Shown one piece after another: positions 1 through 7,435 of a stretch of 64,000 nucleotides of DNA. Each line of letters begins with the position of its first letter. Position 1 is the stretch's first letter. Origin of the DNA: Haloferax larsenii JCM 13917 (GTDB taxonomy: Archaea; Halobacteriota; Halobacteria; Halobacteriales; Haloferacaceae); NCBI RefSeq assembly GCF_000336955.1, contig NZ_AOLI01000025.1, forward strand, positions 11,637 through 75,636, read 5' to 3'. The notes under the pieces are model-generated. The model was not told where the DNA came from. It worked only from the letters and a program-made list of their open reading frames with translations, and did not search any database. A program made the position numbers and the translations under genes.

Positions 1-96
1 CTCACTTATTCACTCGCTCACTCACTCACTTATTCACTCGCTCACTCACTCACTTATTCACTCGCTCACTCACTCACTTATTCACTCGCTCACTCA
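1..96. repeat. 24-bp tandem minisatellite, four perfect copies
   Basis: The unit begins ctcacttattcactcg and ends ctcactca. It occurs four times without a mismatch (1-24, 25-48, 49-72, 73-96) and then decays into cattcattcact before the stop codon of the gene at 102-863. The array is cut by the window edge, so the true copy number is unknown. The unit is itself built from short ctcact-like words. Read on the minus strand it contains in-frame stops, so it is 3' non-coding sequence of the CinA-like gene rather than a protein repeat. There are no spacers, so it is not CRISPR. Confidence 0.9.
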
Positions 97-101
97 CTCA
101 T

Positions 102-863
102 TCATTCACTTTCCTCCCGTGCGTCTTCGACCGCACGCTCACTCTCGTAGAGGTTCACGGTCGTCTTCTCACGGAACCACGCCATCGCGTCGTCGAGGAC
201 GACCGGGTCAGCACCGCTGAGTTTGATTCGCGTCGGGCCGCCTCGGTTGGGATAGCTCCCGACGTCCACGCCGAAGTTGGTCGCCACGGCACCGAGTTCG
301 CGGGCGACGGCACCTTCCGGTGCGTCGGCGTAGACCTCGCGCGAGGCCCTCTCACCAGCGAACCGCTCTGCAACCGTTTCGAACATCGGCTTCATCTCGG
401 TGGGGATACCCGGCAGCACGTAGACGTTCCCCGCTCGGCATCCGGGTGCGAGTCCCTCGTCGTTCGGGAGCACTTCGGCTCCCTCGGGCATCGAGGCGTA
501 CCACGCCACGTCGAGGTCGAAGTCGATGTCTGGCCGTCGTTCGAGAATTGCATCGATAGTCGCTTCGACCCGCTCGGCCGCGTCGTCGACAAGTACGAAC
601 TCACGACTGAGTCCGGCGGCGACAGCTTCCATGGTGATGTCGTCGGGCGTGCCGCCGAGACCACCGGTCGCGACGACCGCATCGAACGACGCGCTCCACT
701 CCGAGACAACCCCAGCGATGACGTCGTGGTCGTCCGGAACCGTCTGGATGCGCGCTACTGTCGCCCCTTCTTCGGTCAGCCGTCGGGCGAGCCACGTCGC
801 GTTCGTGTTCTCGATGTCGCCCGCGAGGAGTTCGTTGCCGACGGTGAGGATGGCGACGTGCAT
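102..863 (-). CDS. CinA-N/MoaB-like molybdopterin-binding domain protein
   Basis: This 253-residue protein carries the MoCF-biosynthesis/CinA N-terminal fold: TVGNELLAGDIENTNATWLA near residues 7-26, TGGLGGTPDD at 66-75 and a PGIPTEMK motif further on. In bacteria CinA-type proteins act as nicotinamide-nucleotide amidase or ADP-ribose pyrophosphatase, while MoaB/Mog proteins bind molybdopterin. The separate C-terminal amidase domain of full CinA is absent, so only the first domain is present and the substrate cannot be told. The ATG at 863 is the obvious start. The 3' end runs straight into the minisatellite at 1-96, and the last codons look like a worn copy of the repeat. Confidence 0.85.
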   Translation of the reverse strand: MHVAILTVGNELLAGDIENTNATWLARRLTEEGATVARIQTVPDDHDVIAGVVSEWSASFDAVVATGGLGGTPDDITMEAVAAGLSREFVLVDDAAERVEATIDAILERRPDIDFDLDVAWYASMPEGAEVLPNDEGLAPGCRAGNVYVLPGIPTEMKPMFETVAERFAGERASREVYADAPEGAVARELGAVATNFGVDVGSYPNRGGPTRIKLSGADPVVLDDAMAWFREKTTVNLYESERAVEDAREESE

Positions 864-1004
864 GAGTGACGATTGCCGTGTGGAGAGAAAGCCGTACTCG
901 TTTCAAGCGGAGTTCTCTCTCCTTGCAACCGCGGCGCACTGACACGCAACGATTAATCCACGCCGTGCCGTATTGTCACACACCATCGGGGTGGTGACAC
1001 AGAG

Positions 1005-1169
1005 ATGACCAAGCGAATCGTCTGCCGAGAGGCGGGCTACGATTGTGACTTCCAGGTCCAATCAGAGAACGAGGACGAACTCGTAGAGTTCGTCAAGGAA
1101 CATGCGATGAACACACACGGCACCGAACTGTCCGCGAGCGACATCCGCGGACTGGCAGTCGAGGTCTGA
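1005..1169 (+). CDS. DUF1059 small protein
   Basis: This is a 54-residue protein beginning MTKRIVCREAGYDCDFQVQS. Two cysteines (C7, C14) lie in the N-terminal part, and the second half (ELVEFVKEHAMNTHG) resembles the DUF1059 family of short proteins common in haloarchaea and bacteria. The function is unknown; the CREAGYDC spacing could bind a metal or be redox active, but only two cysteines are available. The gene stands alone between two minus-strand genes. The preceding 140 bases contain no clear Shine-Dalgarno sequence near the ATG. Confidence 0.85.
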   Translation: MTKRIVCREAGYDCDFQVQSENEDELVEFVKEHAMNTHGTELSASDIRGLAVEV

Positions 1170-1241
1170 CTGCCTCATTTTTGGGGTCCGACGCTCCCGA
1201 TACTCCGGCTTAGGTCCAGCACACCGCCGACCTGAGTGCCG

Positions 1242-1988
1242 TCACTTCGCTTCGACGCCAGCGCTGAGACTCTCTTCGACGGCCCGCTCGACGTGGAGCG
1301 CGGTCGTGTCGAAAAACGGTGTCTCGGGGCGGTCTGCTTGGTCGATGAGTTGCTCGATTTCCGTACAGCCGAGGACGACGCCCTCTGCGCCCTGTTCGAC
1401 GAGGTCGTCGACGACTTCGAGGTAGCGGTCGCGAGACGCGTCTCGAATCTCGCCTTTGGTCAACTCCTCGAAGACGATGCGGTCTACGTCCTCGCGGTCG
1501 GCTTCGTCGGGCACGACGATGTCGATGCCGTGCTGTGCGAAGCGCTCCCGGTAGAACGCGTCTTCCATCGTCACCGACGTTCCGAGCACGCCGACGGTGT
1601 CGATTCCAGCGTCCAGAATCGCGTCGGCGGCCGCGTCCACGATGTGAACGAACGGAATCGAGAGCGCGTCGGTGATGTCCGGTGCGACTTTGTGCATCGT
1701 GTTGGTGGCCATGATGACGAAGTCGGCACCGCCCGCTTCGAGGTCCTGTGCGGCATCGGCGAGGTACGACCCCGCTTCGCCCCACTGCTCGCTGGCGATG
1801 AATCCCTCGATGTCGGCGAAGTTGACGCTCCGAATCAGGATGTCGCCGGCGTGATGGCCGCCGTAGCGTTCGTTGACCGCGTCGTCGATGAGGCGGTAGT
1901 ACTCGACGGTCGATTTGCCGCTCATGCCGCCGAGGATACCAATCGTTCGCGGTTCGTCGCTGGTGTTCGCATTCGCACTCTCTGGCAT
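1242..1988 (-). CDS. Aspartate/glutamate racemase family protein
   Basis: This 248-residue protein is of the cofactor-independent Asp/Glu racemase family, which uses two acid/base residues to invert the alpha carbon. The second catalytic cysteine is present in LGCTE (C208). The first position is threonine (T95 in MATNTMH) instead of cysteine. The same Thr/Cys pair is known from the YgeA/L-DER branch, so this is a subfamily feature rather than damage. The open frame extends upstream to 2387, but the ATG at 1988 is chosen because GILGGMSGKST follows shortly after and an AT-rich aaatat lies directly upstream. The substrate cannot be deduced. Confidence 0.85.
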   Translation of the reverse strand: MPESANANTSDEPRTIGILGGMSGKSTVEYYRLIDDAVNERYGGHHAGDILIRSVNFADIEGFIASEQWGEAGSYLADAAQDLEAGGADFVIMATNTMHKVAPDITDALSIPFVHIVDAAADAILDAGIDTVGVLGTSVTMEDAFYRERFAQHGIDIVVPDEADREDVDRIVFEELTKGEIRDASRDRYLEVVDDLVEQGAEGVVLGCTEIEQLIDQADRPETPFFDTTALHVERAVEESLSAGVEAK

Positions 1989-2071
1989 ATATTTCGAGAG
2001 CGAACGCCACCCTATCAGCGAGACCCTTCCATAGAAGGGCCGCCCAGAACTCCTGAAAAATCTCCGCTCGC

Positions 2072-2797
2072 CTACTGGTTTCCGATGAGTTTCGCCTCCG
2101 CCTTGCGGAGGTGTTCGAGAAACGTCGCCTTCGAGACGCCGAGTTCGTCGGCCAACTCCTGTGCCGATACCTCTCGCGGCCAGTTGTAGTAGCCGTACCG
2201 CTTTGCGGTGCTCACCGCCTCGCGTTGTCGCGGGGTGAGCAACGTCGGCTCTCCCACCGACGGCGGGCGCACTGGCTCGGACGCCGGGGCGATTTTCGTG
2301 ACCGAAATCTCCGCGTCGCGGTCCTCCCGAATCTCGTCGAGCAGTCGCCCGAGCGACGACCGCGACGTGTGCGCGAGCAGGTTCCACGTCTCGACGCCGT
2401 CTTCGATTCGATAGGAGCTATCGACGAGCACGCCACGCGTCAGGAACGCCGAGCCGATTCCTTCGTCCACGTCGTATTCGATGAACACGTCCTGTGCGGC
2501 GTGGCCGATTGGCGACGCGAGTGCCCCTTCGCTCGCGGCCGTGCCGATCGGCTCGATGTGGTTGATAAACGAGACGTCGTGTGCGACTTCGATTGCCTGC
2601 GTCACGTGCTCGCGCGAGTCGCCGTAAATCGTACACCGCTCGTACGCCGAGGTGTCGTCGACCGCCGCACCGTGACCGATGAGGCCACTCCCCGCTTCGT
2701 CTGTGGAGATAATCCCCCAGCAGTCGGGATGCCAGACCTCGAGGGTGAGATTGAGGAGTTCCCGTTCACCGTTCGATGCGCTCATTGATGGGACCAT
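2072..2797 (-). CDS. Bat-type HTH_10 transcriptional regulator
   Basis: This 241-residue regulator of the bacterio-opsin-activator (Bat) family is unique to haloarchaea. Residues 1-180 form the Bat-specific alpha/beta domain with no recognisable PAS or GAF cofactor site. Residues 185-241 hold the HTH_10 helix-turn-helix (LTPRQREAVSTAKRYGYYNW, then ELADELGVSKATFLEHLRKAE). The start may be the ATG at 2797 or the one at 2785 (MSASNGE). It is divergent from the DUF4399 lipoprotein gene at 3014 across 216 AT-rich bases, so that gene is a plausible target, but this is inference. Confidence 0.88.
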   Translation of the reverse strand: MVPSMSASNGERELLNLTLEVWHPDCWGIISTDEAGSGLIGHGAAVDDTSAYERCTIYGDSREHVTQAIEVAHDVSFINHIEPIGTAASEGALASPIGHAAQDVFIEYDVDEGIGSAFLTRGVLVDSSYRIEDGVETWNLLAHTSRSSLGRLLDEIREDRDAEISVTKIAPASEPVRPPSVGEPTLLTPRQREAVSTAKRYGYYNWPREVSAQELADELGVSKATFLEHLRKAEAKLIGNQ

Positions 2798-3013
2798 GTT
2801 CGTCTGTCGTGAAAAATTGGACAGGTTGGCGGGAGGTCGTTCACGTGGCTGGCCTCACTGACTACGCCATTCGACAGCTTCCTCACCGTTATGTCAGATT
2901 TATTCTCCGATATGACACACATTCAAACTACAAATTTGGAATTTCCAGTCATTTTGTGCAAATAATCGGGATAGAACGTTATCGTTAGAAACCCTGAACG
3001 AAAACTCCGTGAC

Positions 3014-3922
3014 ATGTCTGATGACAGTGATTTTTCGAGACGGGCGTTCGTCGGAACGATTTCGAGTGCAGTCGCTGTCGGCCTCGCTGGTTGTACTGGA
3101 GACCAAACAGCGGGTGACGAGACTGAAACCGACGCGACGACGACGGAGAGACGAGAGACGTCGACCGAGTCCGGAGAGCCAACTACGACTGCTGAATCGG
3201 ATACGTCCACGACTGCCGAATCCGACGCGTACAGGAATGGCGTCGGCTCCGACGCCAGCATCACGTTCGAGGTGCCGTCGGCGGGGTCGGAACTCACCAG
3301 TACGTCAGTGCAGTGGAACGCCACCGCGGATGGGGCCACCATCGAGCAGTCGGGGGCGGTCTCGAAGGGCGCTGGTCACTATCACGTCATCGTCGACACC
3401 GACCCCGTGACACCGGGCGAAGTCATCCCCAGCGACGACTCGCATATCCACTACGGAAGCGGGCAGACAGATGGTGTCCTCGAACTCGAACCGGGTGACC
3501 ACACGCTCCACCTCCAAGTCGGTGATGGCAAACACAAGGCGATGGATTTGGTCGAGACTGTCGAGGTCACAGTCAGCGACGACGCGAGTCTCAGCCTCGA
3601 CACGAGTGTCGATGGGAGTGTCGTCGAGTGGGACGTCACCGCCGAGAAGTACACTATCGAGCCATCCAGCGAAGGCATTTCGTCCAACGCCGGACACCTC
3701 CACGCGATTATCGACACCGACCCCGTCCCGGTCGGCGACGTTATTCCGAGCGACGCACAGCACGTCCACTTCGGTGACGGGTCGACGAGCGGCCGTCTCG
3801 ACCTCGAAGCACAACTCGGCGACGAGTACGAACCGGGCGACCACACGATTCACTTCCAAGTCGGGTCGGGAACCCACCGGGCGACGATGGTCCACACCGA
3901 TACGACAGTCACGACCGAGTAG
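3014..3922 (+). CDS. Tat-exported lipoprotein with two DUF4399 repeats
   Basis: This 302-residue protein has a twin-arginine signal (RR at 9-10) and a lipobox ending LAGC (C27), so it should be exported folded and lipid-anchored outside the membrane. Residues 30-75 are a Thr/Ser/Glu-rich linker. Two homologous domains follow (about 80-180 and 190-300), each with the same histidine pattern: GHYHVIVDTDP and GHLHAIIDTDP, then SHIHYG and QHVHFG, then GDHTLHLQVG and GDHTIHFQVG. DUF4399 has no assigned function. The regular histidines on a surface protein suggest metal, perhaps copper, binding, but nothing here proves it. It is divergent from the Bat-like regulator at 2072-2797. Confidence 0.88.
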   Translation: MSDDSDFSRRAFVGTISSAVAVGLAGCTGDQTAGDETETDATTTERRETSTESGEPTTTAESDTSTTAESDAYRNGVGSDASITFEVPSAGSELTSTSVQWNATADGATIEQSGAVSKGAGHYHVIVDTDPVTPGEVIPSDDSHIHYGSGQTDGVLELEPGDHTLHLQVGDGKHKAMDLVETVEVTVSDDASLSLDTSVDGSVVEWDVTAEKYTIEPSSEGISSNAGHLHAIIDTDPVPVGDVIPSDAQHVHFGDGSTSGRLDLEAQLGDEYEPGDHTIHFQVGSGTHRATMVHTDTTVTTE

Positions 3923-3983
3923 ACACGACGCTCACGACCGAGTCGGTCTCACGTCGCGTTTGGTACAGTGGACGTTCACGTCC

Positions 3984-4066
3984 TCACGCTCGCTTCGCTC
4001 GCGTGAACCTCGGTCGGACGTGCTCGCTCACTTTGTTCGCTGTGCGCGACCTCCCTGGTTCAATCT
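3984..4066. repeat. tRNA-adjacent element with T-arm-like ends (copy 1)
   Basis: An inverted repeat TCACGC...GCGTGA around a tcgcttcgctc core (3984-4006) runs into TGAACCTCGG (4004). About 50 bases later comes CTGGTTCAATCTCG (4054-4067). The outer words TGAACC and GGTTCA are inverted copies of the universal tRNA T-loop box. The element lies 80 bases from the 3' end of tRNA-His. A similar arrangement is found next to tRNA-Asp at 57068-57186. Origin unknown; it may be debris of tRNA-targeted integration. Confidence 0.5.
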
Positions 4067-4147
4067 CGCAGTCGTACCTCACATCAAATTTCGAGAACAG
4101 GTTCGCGCACGCTACGCGGCGCTCACCGGTCGAAATTTGAAGAAGAG

Positions 4148-4221
4148 GTCCAGGTGCGAGAATTGAACCCGCGTCTCAGCCTCCACAAGGCTGAAGGATA
4201 GTCCACTACCCCAACCCGGAC
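4148..4221 (-). tRNA. tRNA-His (GTG anticodon)
   Basis: The reverse complement folds as a tRNA. The acceptor is TCCGGGT/ACCTGGA with one G:T pair, the D-arm is GGGGTAGTGGA, the anticodon stem-loop is CAGCC-TTGTGGA-GGCTG giving anticodon GTG, and the T-arm contains GGTTCAATTC. The histidine identity element G-1 is encoded (complement of c4221) and faces discriminator C73 (complement of g4148), so the cell need not add it after transcription. No CCA is encoded. A TATA-like element lies about 30 bases upstream (4251-4258). Confidence 0.95.
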
Positions 4222-4250
4222 ACGCTGCAACCATCTGTAATCCGCTACGA

Positions 4251-4258
4251 CTAAAATA
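4251..4258 (-). promoter_or_regulatory. TATA box of tRNA-His
   Basis: Read on the minus strand the sequence is TATTTTAG, centred about 33 bases before the tRNA 5' end. That is the spacing expected for an archaeal TATA box with transcription starting close to the mature end. Confidence 0.6.
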
Positions 4259-4345
4259 CGTTACGACTCGGGGGCAGTGCGACTCAGACCCGCACACTCT
4301 CCACCGGGAATCTTTTGCTCGTCACGGCCAAAGGGACGCCTACGC

Positions 4346-4807
4346 GTGGCTATCACGGACAAAATCTATCTCAAGAACCACCGCCAAATCGTCTCGCAAC
4401 TGGATACGAACATCCCAAAGCGCGTCTTTAGCGGTGCGACGCTCGAAATCCTCTACTCGGGCGAGGGGCTCTCGAAAGTCGACGACGCGACCCGTGACCG
4501 CCTGTTGGACTTCGCGCAGGACTTCCTCGACTGCGAGAACTCCGACGACATCTACACCGGATATCCCGAACGCAAGTTCATCAACTACCTCCTCGAACTG
4601 CGCGCGCAGGGGCTCGGCCCCGACGCTATTGTGGACGTGATGAGCGACGAGTACATGGTGTACGCCTATCCCGGCGACGTGCTCTCGTTCCTCGACAACT
4701 CGGTGCGGACGCTCGAATCGGTCGAAGCGCTCGCCGACGTGGAAGGAGACAGAGAGATGCTCGACGAAGCGCGGCGCGCGAAGAAAGACTTGGTCGGCCC
4801 GCGCTAA
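4346..4807 (+). CDS. Conserved haloarchaeal protein of unknown function
   Basis: This 153-residue acidic soluble protein probably starts at the GTG at 4346 (VAITDKIYLKNHRQIVSQLD). The upstream in-frame stretch 4277-4345 codes for an unlikely Pro/Arg-rich peptide and overlaps the promoter zone of tRNA-His. I recognise no catalytic motif and no membrane segment. The sequence is mainly helical and rich in charged residues, with SGEGLSKVDDATRDRLLDFA in the middle. It converges with the ribbon-helix-helix gene, leaving 23 bases between stop codons. The low-GTG-context start makes the N-terminus less certain than the gene. Confidence 0.75.
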   Translation: MAITDKIYLKNHRQIVSQLDTNIPKRVFSGATLEILYSGEGLSKVDDATRDRLLDFAQDFLDCENSDDIYTGYPERKFINYLLELRAQGLGPDAIVDVMSDEYMVYAYPGDVLSFLDNSVRTLESVEALADVEGDREMLDEARRAKKDLVGPR

Positions 4808-4830
4808 GTCGCCGCTTTCCGAACCGATTC

Positions 4831-5253
4831 TCAGCCGAGTTTGAACGGCGGTTCGTCACCCGACGCGTCGAGGTCTTCGAGTTGGATGACTTCCTCGACT
4901 TCGCCGGTGTCGTTTTCCAGTTGCTCCCGAAGGTAGTTCACGTAGCCTTTGTGTTCTTCGAGCTGCTCGCGGAGGTGTTCGGCCTCCAGTTCGAGGCGCT
5001 CGTGCTCGCGGATGAAACTCTTCGGCACTTCGACGGTCGGCGGGAACGACTCGTGTGTCTCGTCGCCCTCGCGTAGCCGGTCGAGTTCGTGTTCCGGGAC
5101 GACTTCCACCTGACCGTCGTGGGCAACTAACGTGTCCACGTAGTCGCGGAAAACGGCGGACAGGGAGATGTCCCGCTCTTCGGCTATCTCCCGAAGGGTC
5201 TCGAACGCGTCTTCGTTGACGCGAAACGAGATGGTCTTGTTCTTGTTGCCCAT
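4831..5253 (-). CDS. Ribbon-helix-helix protein with C-terminal coiled coil
   Basis: This is a 140-residue protein. Residues 4-50 (KTISFRVNEDAFETLREIAE, then SLSAVFRDYVDTLV) form a CopG/MetJ-like ribbon-helix-helix DNA-binding domain. Residues 85-125 have heptad-like Leu/Glu spacing (EHERLELEAEHLREQLEEHK) typical of a coiled coil, and the tail is acidic. RHH proteins bind operators as dimers or tetramers; here the coiled coil may add a second oligomerisation surface. The layout recalls the long cell-division regulator CdrL of haloarchaea, but I cannot tell orthology from sequence alone. It lies upstream of and in the same direction as no other gene, so its targets are unknown. Confidence 0.85.
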   Translation of the reverse strand: MGNKNKTISFRVNEDAFETLREIAEERDISLSAVFRDYVDTLVAHDGQVEVVPEHELDRLREGDETHESFPPTVEVPKSFIREHERLELEAEHLREQLEEHKGYVNYLREQLENDTGEVEEVIQLEDLDASGDEPPFKLG

Positions 5254-5350
5254 GATACTCGTCGGTCTGTAGTCTGGCCACTTAAGATTTCGTCAGACGA
5301 GAGAGCAAGCGCCGATTCCCGTCGAAAATGATGTGGTGGTCGCGTGGCCG

Positions 5351-5938
5351 TTATTCCAGTTCGTCGGAGCCTTCGAGACTCTCCAGCGCGGCAATCGAAG
5401 CCTGCTTGTACTCGTCGACGGGCAGGTCGTAGTTCTCGCCCGCCATCAACGCGTACTCGTTGCCTTCGTCGTCGAACGACTCGATACGTTCGAGCGTTCG
5501 CGTCGCCGTCTCAGAGACCCAGCGGTCGCGCGTCGCGGCATCGACTTCCGTGATGGACTCCGGTCGGACGGAGACGTTGATGGAGCCATCGTCCGTCTCG
5601 TAGGTCCGCGGCTTGCCGACGACGGCGACGTAGGCCGGGGGTTCGAGGTCGCGCAGTGCGCTTGCGGCCTCGGGCTGGTACTGCCCGGCGTAGACGAAGA
5701 ACGTCCCCGTCGGGTCGACGATGCGACCCCGCCAGTACTCGTTGTCCTCGCCCACGTCGTCTTTCTCGGTGAGGGTGCCGACGAGGAAGACGCGGTTGGC
5801 ACGCTCGCCCGTCGGGAGGAGGAGATAGACGGGTGCGCGCTCGTCGTCGGACTCTTTGAACGTGTAACCGGCGTCGTTGAACTCCTGTGCGAAGACGCGC
5901 CGGGCAACTTCTCGGGTTGGAATCTCGTTGGAACTCAT
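5351..5938 (-). CDS. rpap3: RPA-associated protein RPAP3
   Basis: This 195-residue protein is of the COG3390 family that accompanies archaeal RPA. It contains an OB-fold-like region (VFLVGTLTEKDDVGEDNEYW through FFVYAGQYQP, roughly residues 45-115) and an acidic C-terminus. In Haloferax, rpap genes are co-transcribed with their cognate rpa gene and are needed for its action in DNA damage survival. Here the stop codon of rpa3 (TAG, 5939-5941) is followed with no gap by the ATG at 5938, so translation is almost certainly coupled and the pair forms a two-gene operon. Confidence 0.93.
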   Translation of the reverse strand: MSSNEIPTREVARRVFAQEFNDAGYTFKESDDERAPVYLLLPTGERANRVFLVGTLTEKDDVGEDNEYWRGRIVDPTGTFFVYAGQYQPEAASALRDLEPPAYVAVVGKPRTYETDDGSINVSVRPESITEVDAATRDRWVSETATRTLERIESFDDEGNEYALMAGENYDLPVDEYKQASIAALESLEGSDELE

Positions 5939-6874
5939 CTACATCGACCTCGCTTTAATCAGCAGTTCTTCGACGTCCGCGGGTTCAGAGAGCCGTTCGA
6001 CCTCGTTCGCGAGAACGTAGCGGCCGAGGGTCGGCCCCGTGACCCGGTAGTAGACGCCGACGAGGTCGTCTCGCATCTCCTCTTCGACGATGGTGGTGTC
6101 GAGGGCGTCCATGGCCATCTGCTTCGCCTCATCCAGCTCGATACCCGTCAGTTCCTCGGTCATCTCGCGGTTGAAGATGACCTCGTGGACCTCGTTGCCG
6201 TCGTCGAGTACGGCCTTGATGCGAAGGTCGAATTCGCCTTCGACGTTGCCGTGTTCGGAACAGCGACCGTTCTGAAGGACGCGCGTACAGCCCTCTTCGG
6301 GACAGCGCTTGATGAGACCGCTTCCGGACTGGATGTCCACCAGCGCCCCCTCGACGCTCGTCGAGTCGTCGCCGACTTCGATATCCTCGTCGAGTTCCGT
6401 GATGCTCGTCGTTCGGTTGAGCTTCACGGAGAAGTTGCCCTGGTACTCGTCGGTGACGACGTTGCCGAGGGCGTACGATTTGCCTTCTTCGAGTTCGGGG
6501 AGTTCCGACGTGGTGAAGGAGACGAACTTCATCCGCCCGGAGTCGTCGCCGAGCAAGCCGACCTGTGCGATGGCCTCGCTCCGGGGTTCCCAGAGTTCGA
6601 CGACCTTCGCGCGCACGTCGACCCACTGTTCGTCCTCGTCGATGTCGTTGAGGAGCGTCTCCTCGTTGCCGCCGGCACCGCCGCCGAGTTCGTCGCGGTC
6701 GATGTCGGCCTCGTCGAGGTAGCTGTTGACGACACTCCGCCGTGCTTCGTCGACAGGGACGCGGTACTCGTTGACGAGACTCTCCAGTCGCTCTTCGACG
6801 TCGTCGACGGACACGTCTAGATGGTCCGAAAACTGTTCAGCTATCTCTGCTGCATGGGTTCGCAGATCAGTCAT
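5939..6874 (-). CDS. rpa3: Replication protein A, RPA3 type (ssDNA-binding)
   Basis: This 311-residue single-stranded DNA-binding protein has an N-terminal helical part (1-60), an OB fold (about 80-160) and a zinc-binding segment with C191, C196, C205 and H208 (CPEEGCTRVL then CSEHG) leading into a second beta-rich region. It coats ssDNA during replication and repair. Transcription probably starts near 6912: a TATA-like TTTTTATATG lies at 6937-6946 on the minus strand. Unusually for this genome there is a leader of about 38 bases carrying GGAGGCGAGG (6881-6890) before the ATG, so the gene may use Shine-Dalgarno initiation. First gene of the rpa3-rpap3 operon. Confidence 0.93.
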   Translation of the reverse strand: MTDLRTHAAEIAEQFSDHLDVSVDDVEERLESLVNEYRVPVDEARRSVVNSYLDEADIDRDELGGGAGGNEETLLNDIDEDEQWVDVRAKVVELWEPRSEAIAQVGLLGDDSGRMKFVSFTTSELPELEEGKSYALGNVVTDEYQGNFSVKLNRTTSITELDEDIEVGDDSTSVEGALVDIQSGSGLIKRCPEEGCTRVLQNGRCSEHGNVEGEFDLRIKAVLDDGNEVHEVIFNREMTEELTGIELDEAKQMAMDALDTTIVEEEMRDDLVGVYYRVTGPTLGRYVLANEVERLSEPADVEELLIKARSM

Positions 6875-6935
6875 GGTTTACCTCGCCTCCACCTTGGTTT
6901 CCATTGGGAGGCATACGCAGGTTGGATGCGTATTC

Positions 6936-6946
6936 ATATAAAAAGT
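6936..6946 (-). promoter_or_regulatory. TATA box of the rpa3-rpap3 operon
   Basis: An AT-only stretch (catataaaaag on the plus strand) is surrounded by GC-rich DNA and lies about 65 bases before the rpa3 ATG. It implies a leadered mRNA with the purine-rich GGAGGCGAGG close to the start. Confidence 0.55.
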
Positions 6947-7069
6947 TGCATAGGGCGGAGTGAAAGTGAATACTGCTATCCGTAGGGCCGGTAATGCGTC
7001 CGATTTAAACTCCAGTGTCGAACGCAGACGAGCGAGGAATTGATACGCCCGGGGCACGCACCGTGTTCC

Positions 7070-7354
7070 ATGGACGACCGCCTCGAAAGCATCATCCGAA
7101 GCGCTGCTCGAACCGCTGGTAAGCGCTACGAGGAGGTCAAACGCGCCTACAGCGACGGTCGCTCGTCGTCCGACGCTGTGGACTCCCTTCCGAAAGACGC
7201 CGAGGGACGCGCGAAAATCGTCTGTCGGCGACACGCGGAACGCCGCGCTGTGGCCATCGACGCGAAGGGCCGCCCCGCCTGCTTCGACCCCGACCATCCC
7301 GACTGTCAGGGCTGTGTCGAAGACGTTCGCGAAGGCATCGTCGAGACGTGGTAG
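7070..7354 (+). CDS. Small cysteine-containing haloarchaeal protein
   Basis: This 94-residue protein starts at the ATG at 7070 (MDDRLESIIRSAARTAGKRY). An in-frame ATG at 7040 would add ten poorly coded residues. The C-terminal half holds CRRHAERRAV and CFDPDHPDCQGC, giving four cysteines and two histidines that could bind zinc. I do not recognise a named family with certainty; similar short proteins are widespread in haloarchaea. It is divergent from rpa3 and followed by the nucleotidyltransferase gene 81 bases downstream. Confidence 0.75.
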   Translation: MDDRLESIIRSAARTAGKRYEEVKRAYSDGRSSSDAVDSLPKDAEGRAKIVCRRHAERRAVAIDAKGRPACFDPDHPDCQGCVEDVREGIVETW

Positions 7355-7401
7355 GGTGATGTGCGCCGAGACCTGACCGGATTGTCTCGCTCCGGGACGT
7401 G

Positions 7402-7419
7402 GTAGGATTTTTACCCTAC
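7402..7419. promoter_or_regulatory. Inverted repeat around the TATA box of the guanylyltransferase gene
   Basis: GTAGG (7402-7406) and CCTAC (7415-7419) flank the TATA-like tttttac at 7408-7414, about 25 bases before the ATG at 7436. The word GACGTGGTAGG occurs twice, at 7345-7355 and 7396-7406. A regulator bound here would block TBP. Confidence 0.4.
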
Positions 7420-7435
7420 GTCTCGACCTGCCGAT

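Noticed and set aside
1-110. CRISPR-like array at the window start
   Set aside because: Units are directly abutted with no spacers and the unit is low complexity; it is a minisatellite.
5333-6820. Plus-strand 495-residue frame antisense to rpap3/rpa3
   Set aside because: The minus strand carries the recognised RPA genes with coupled start/stop; the plus frame lacks any domain.
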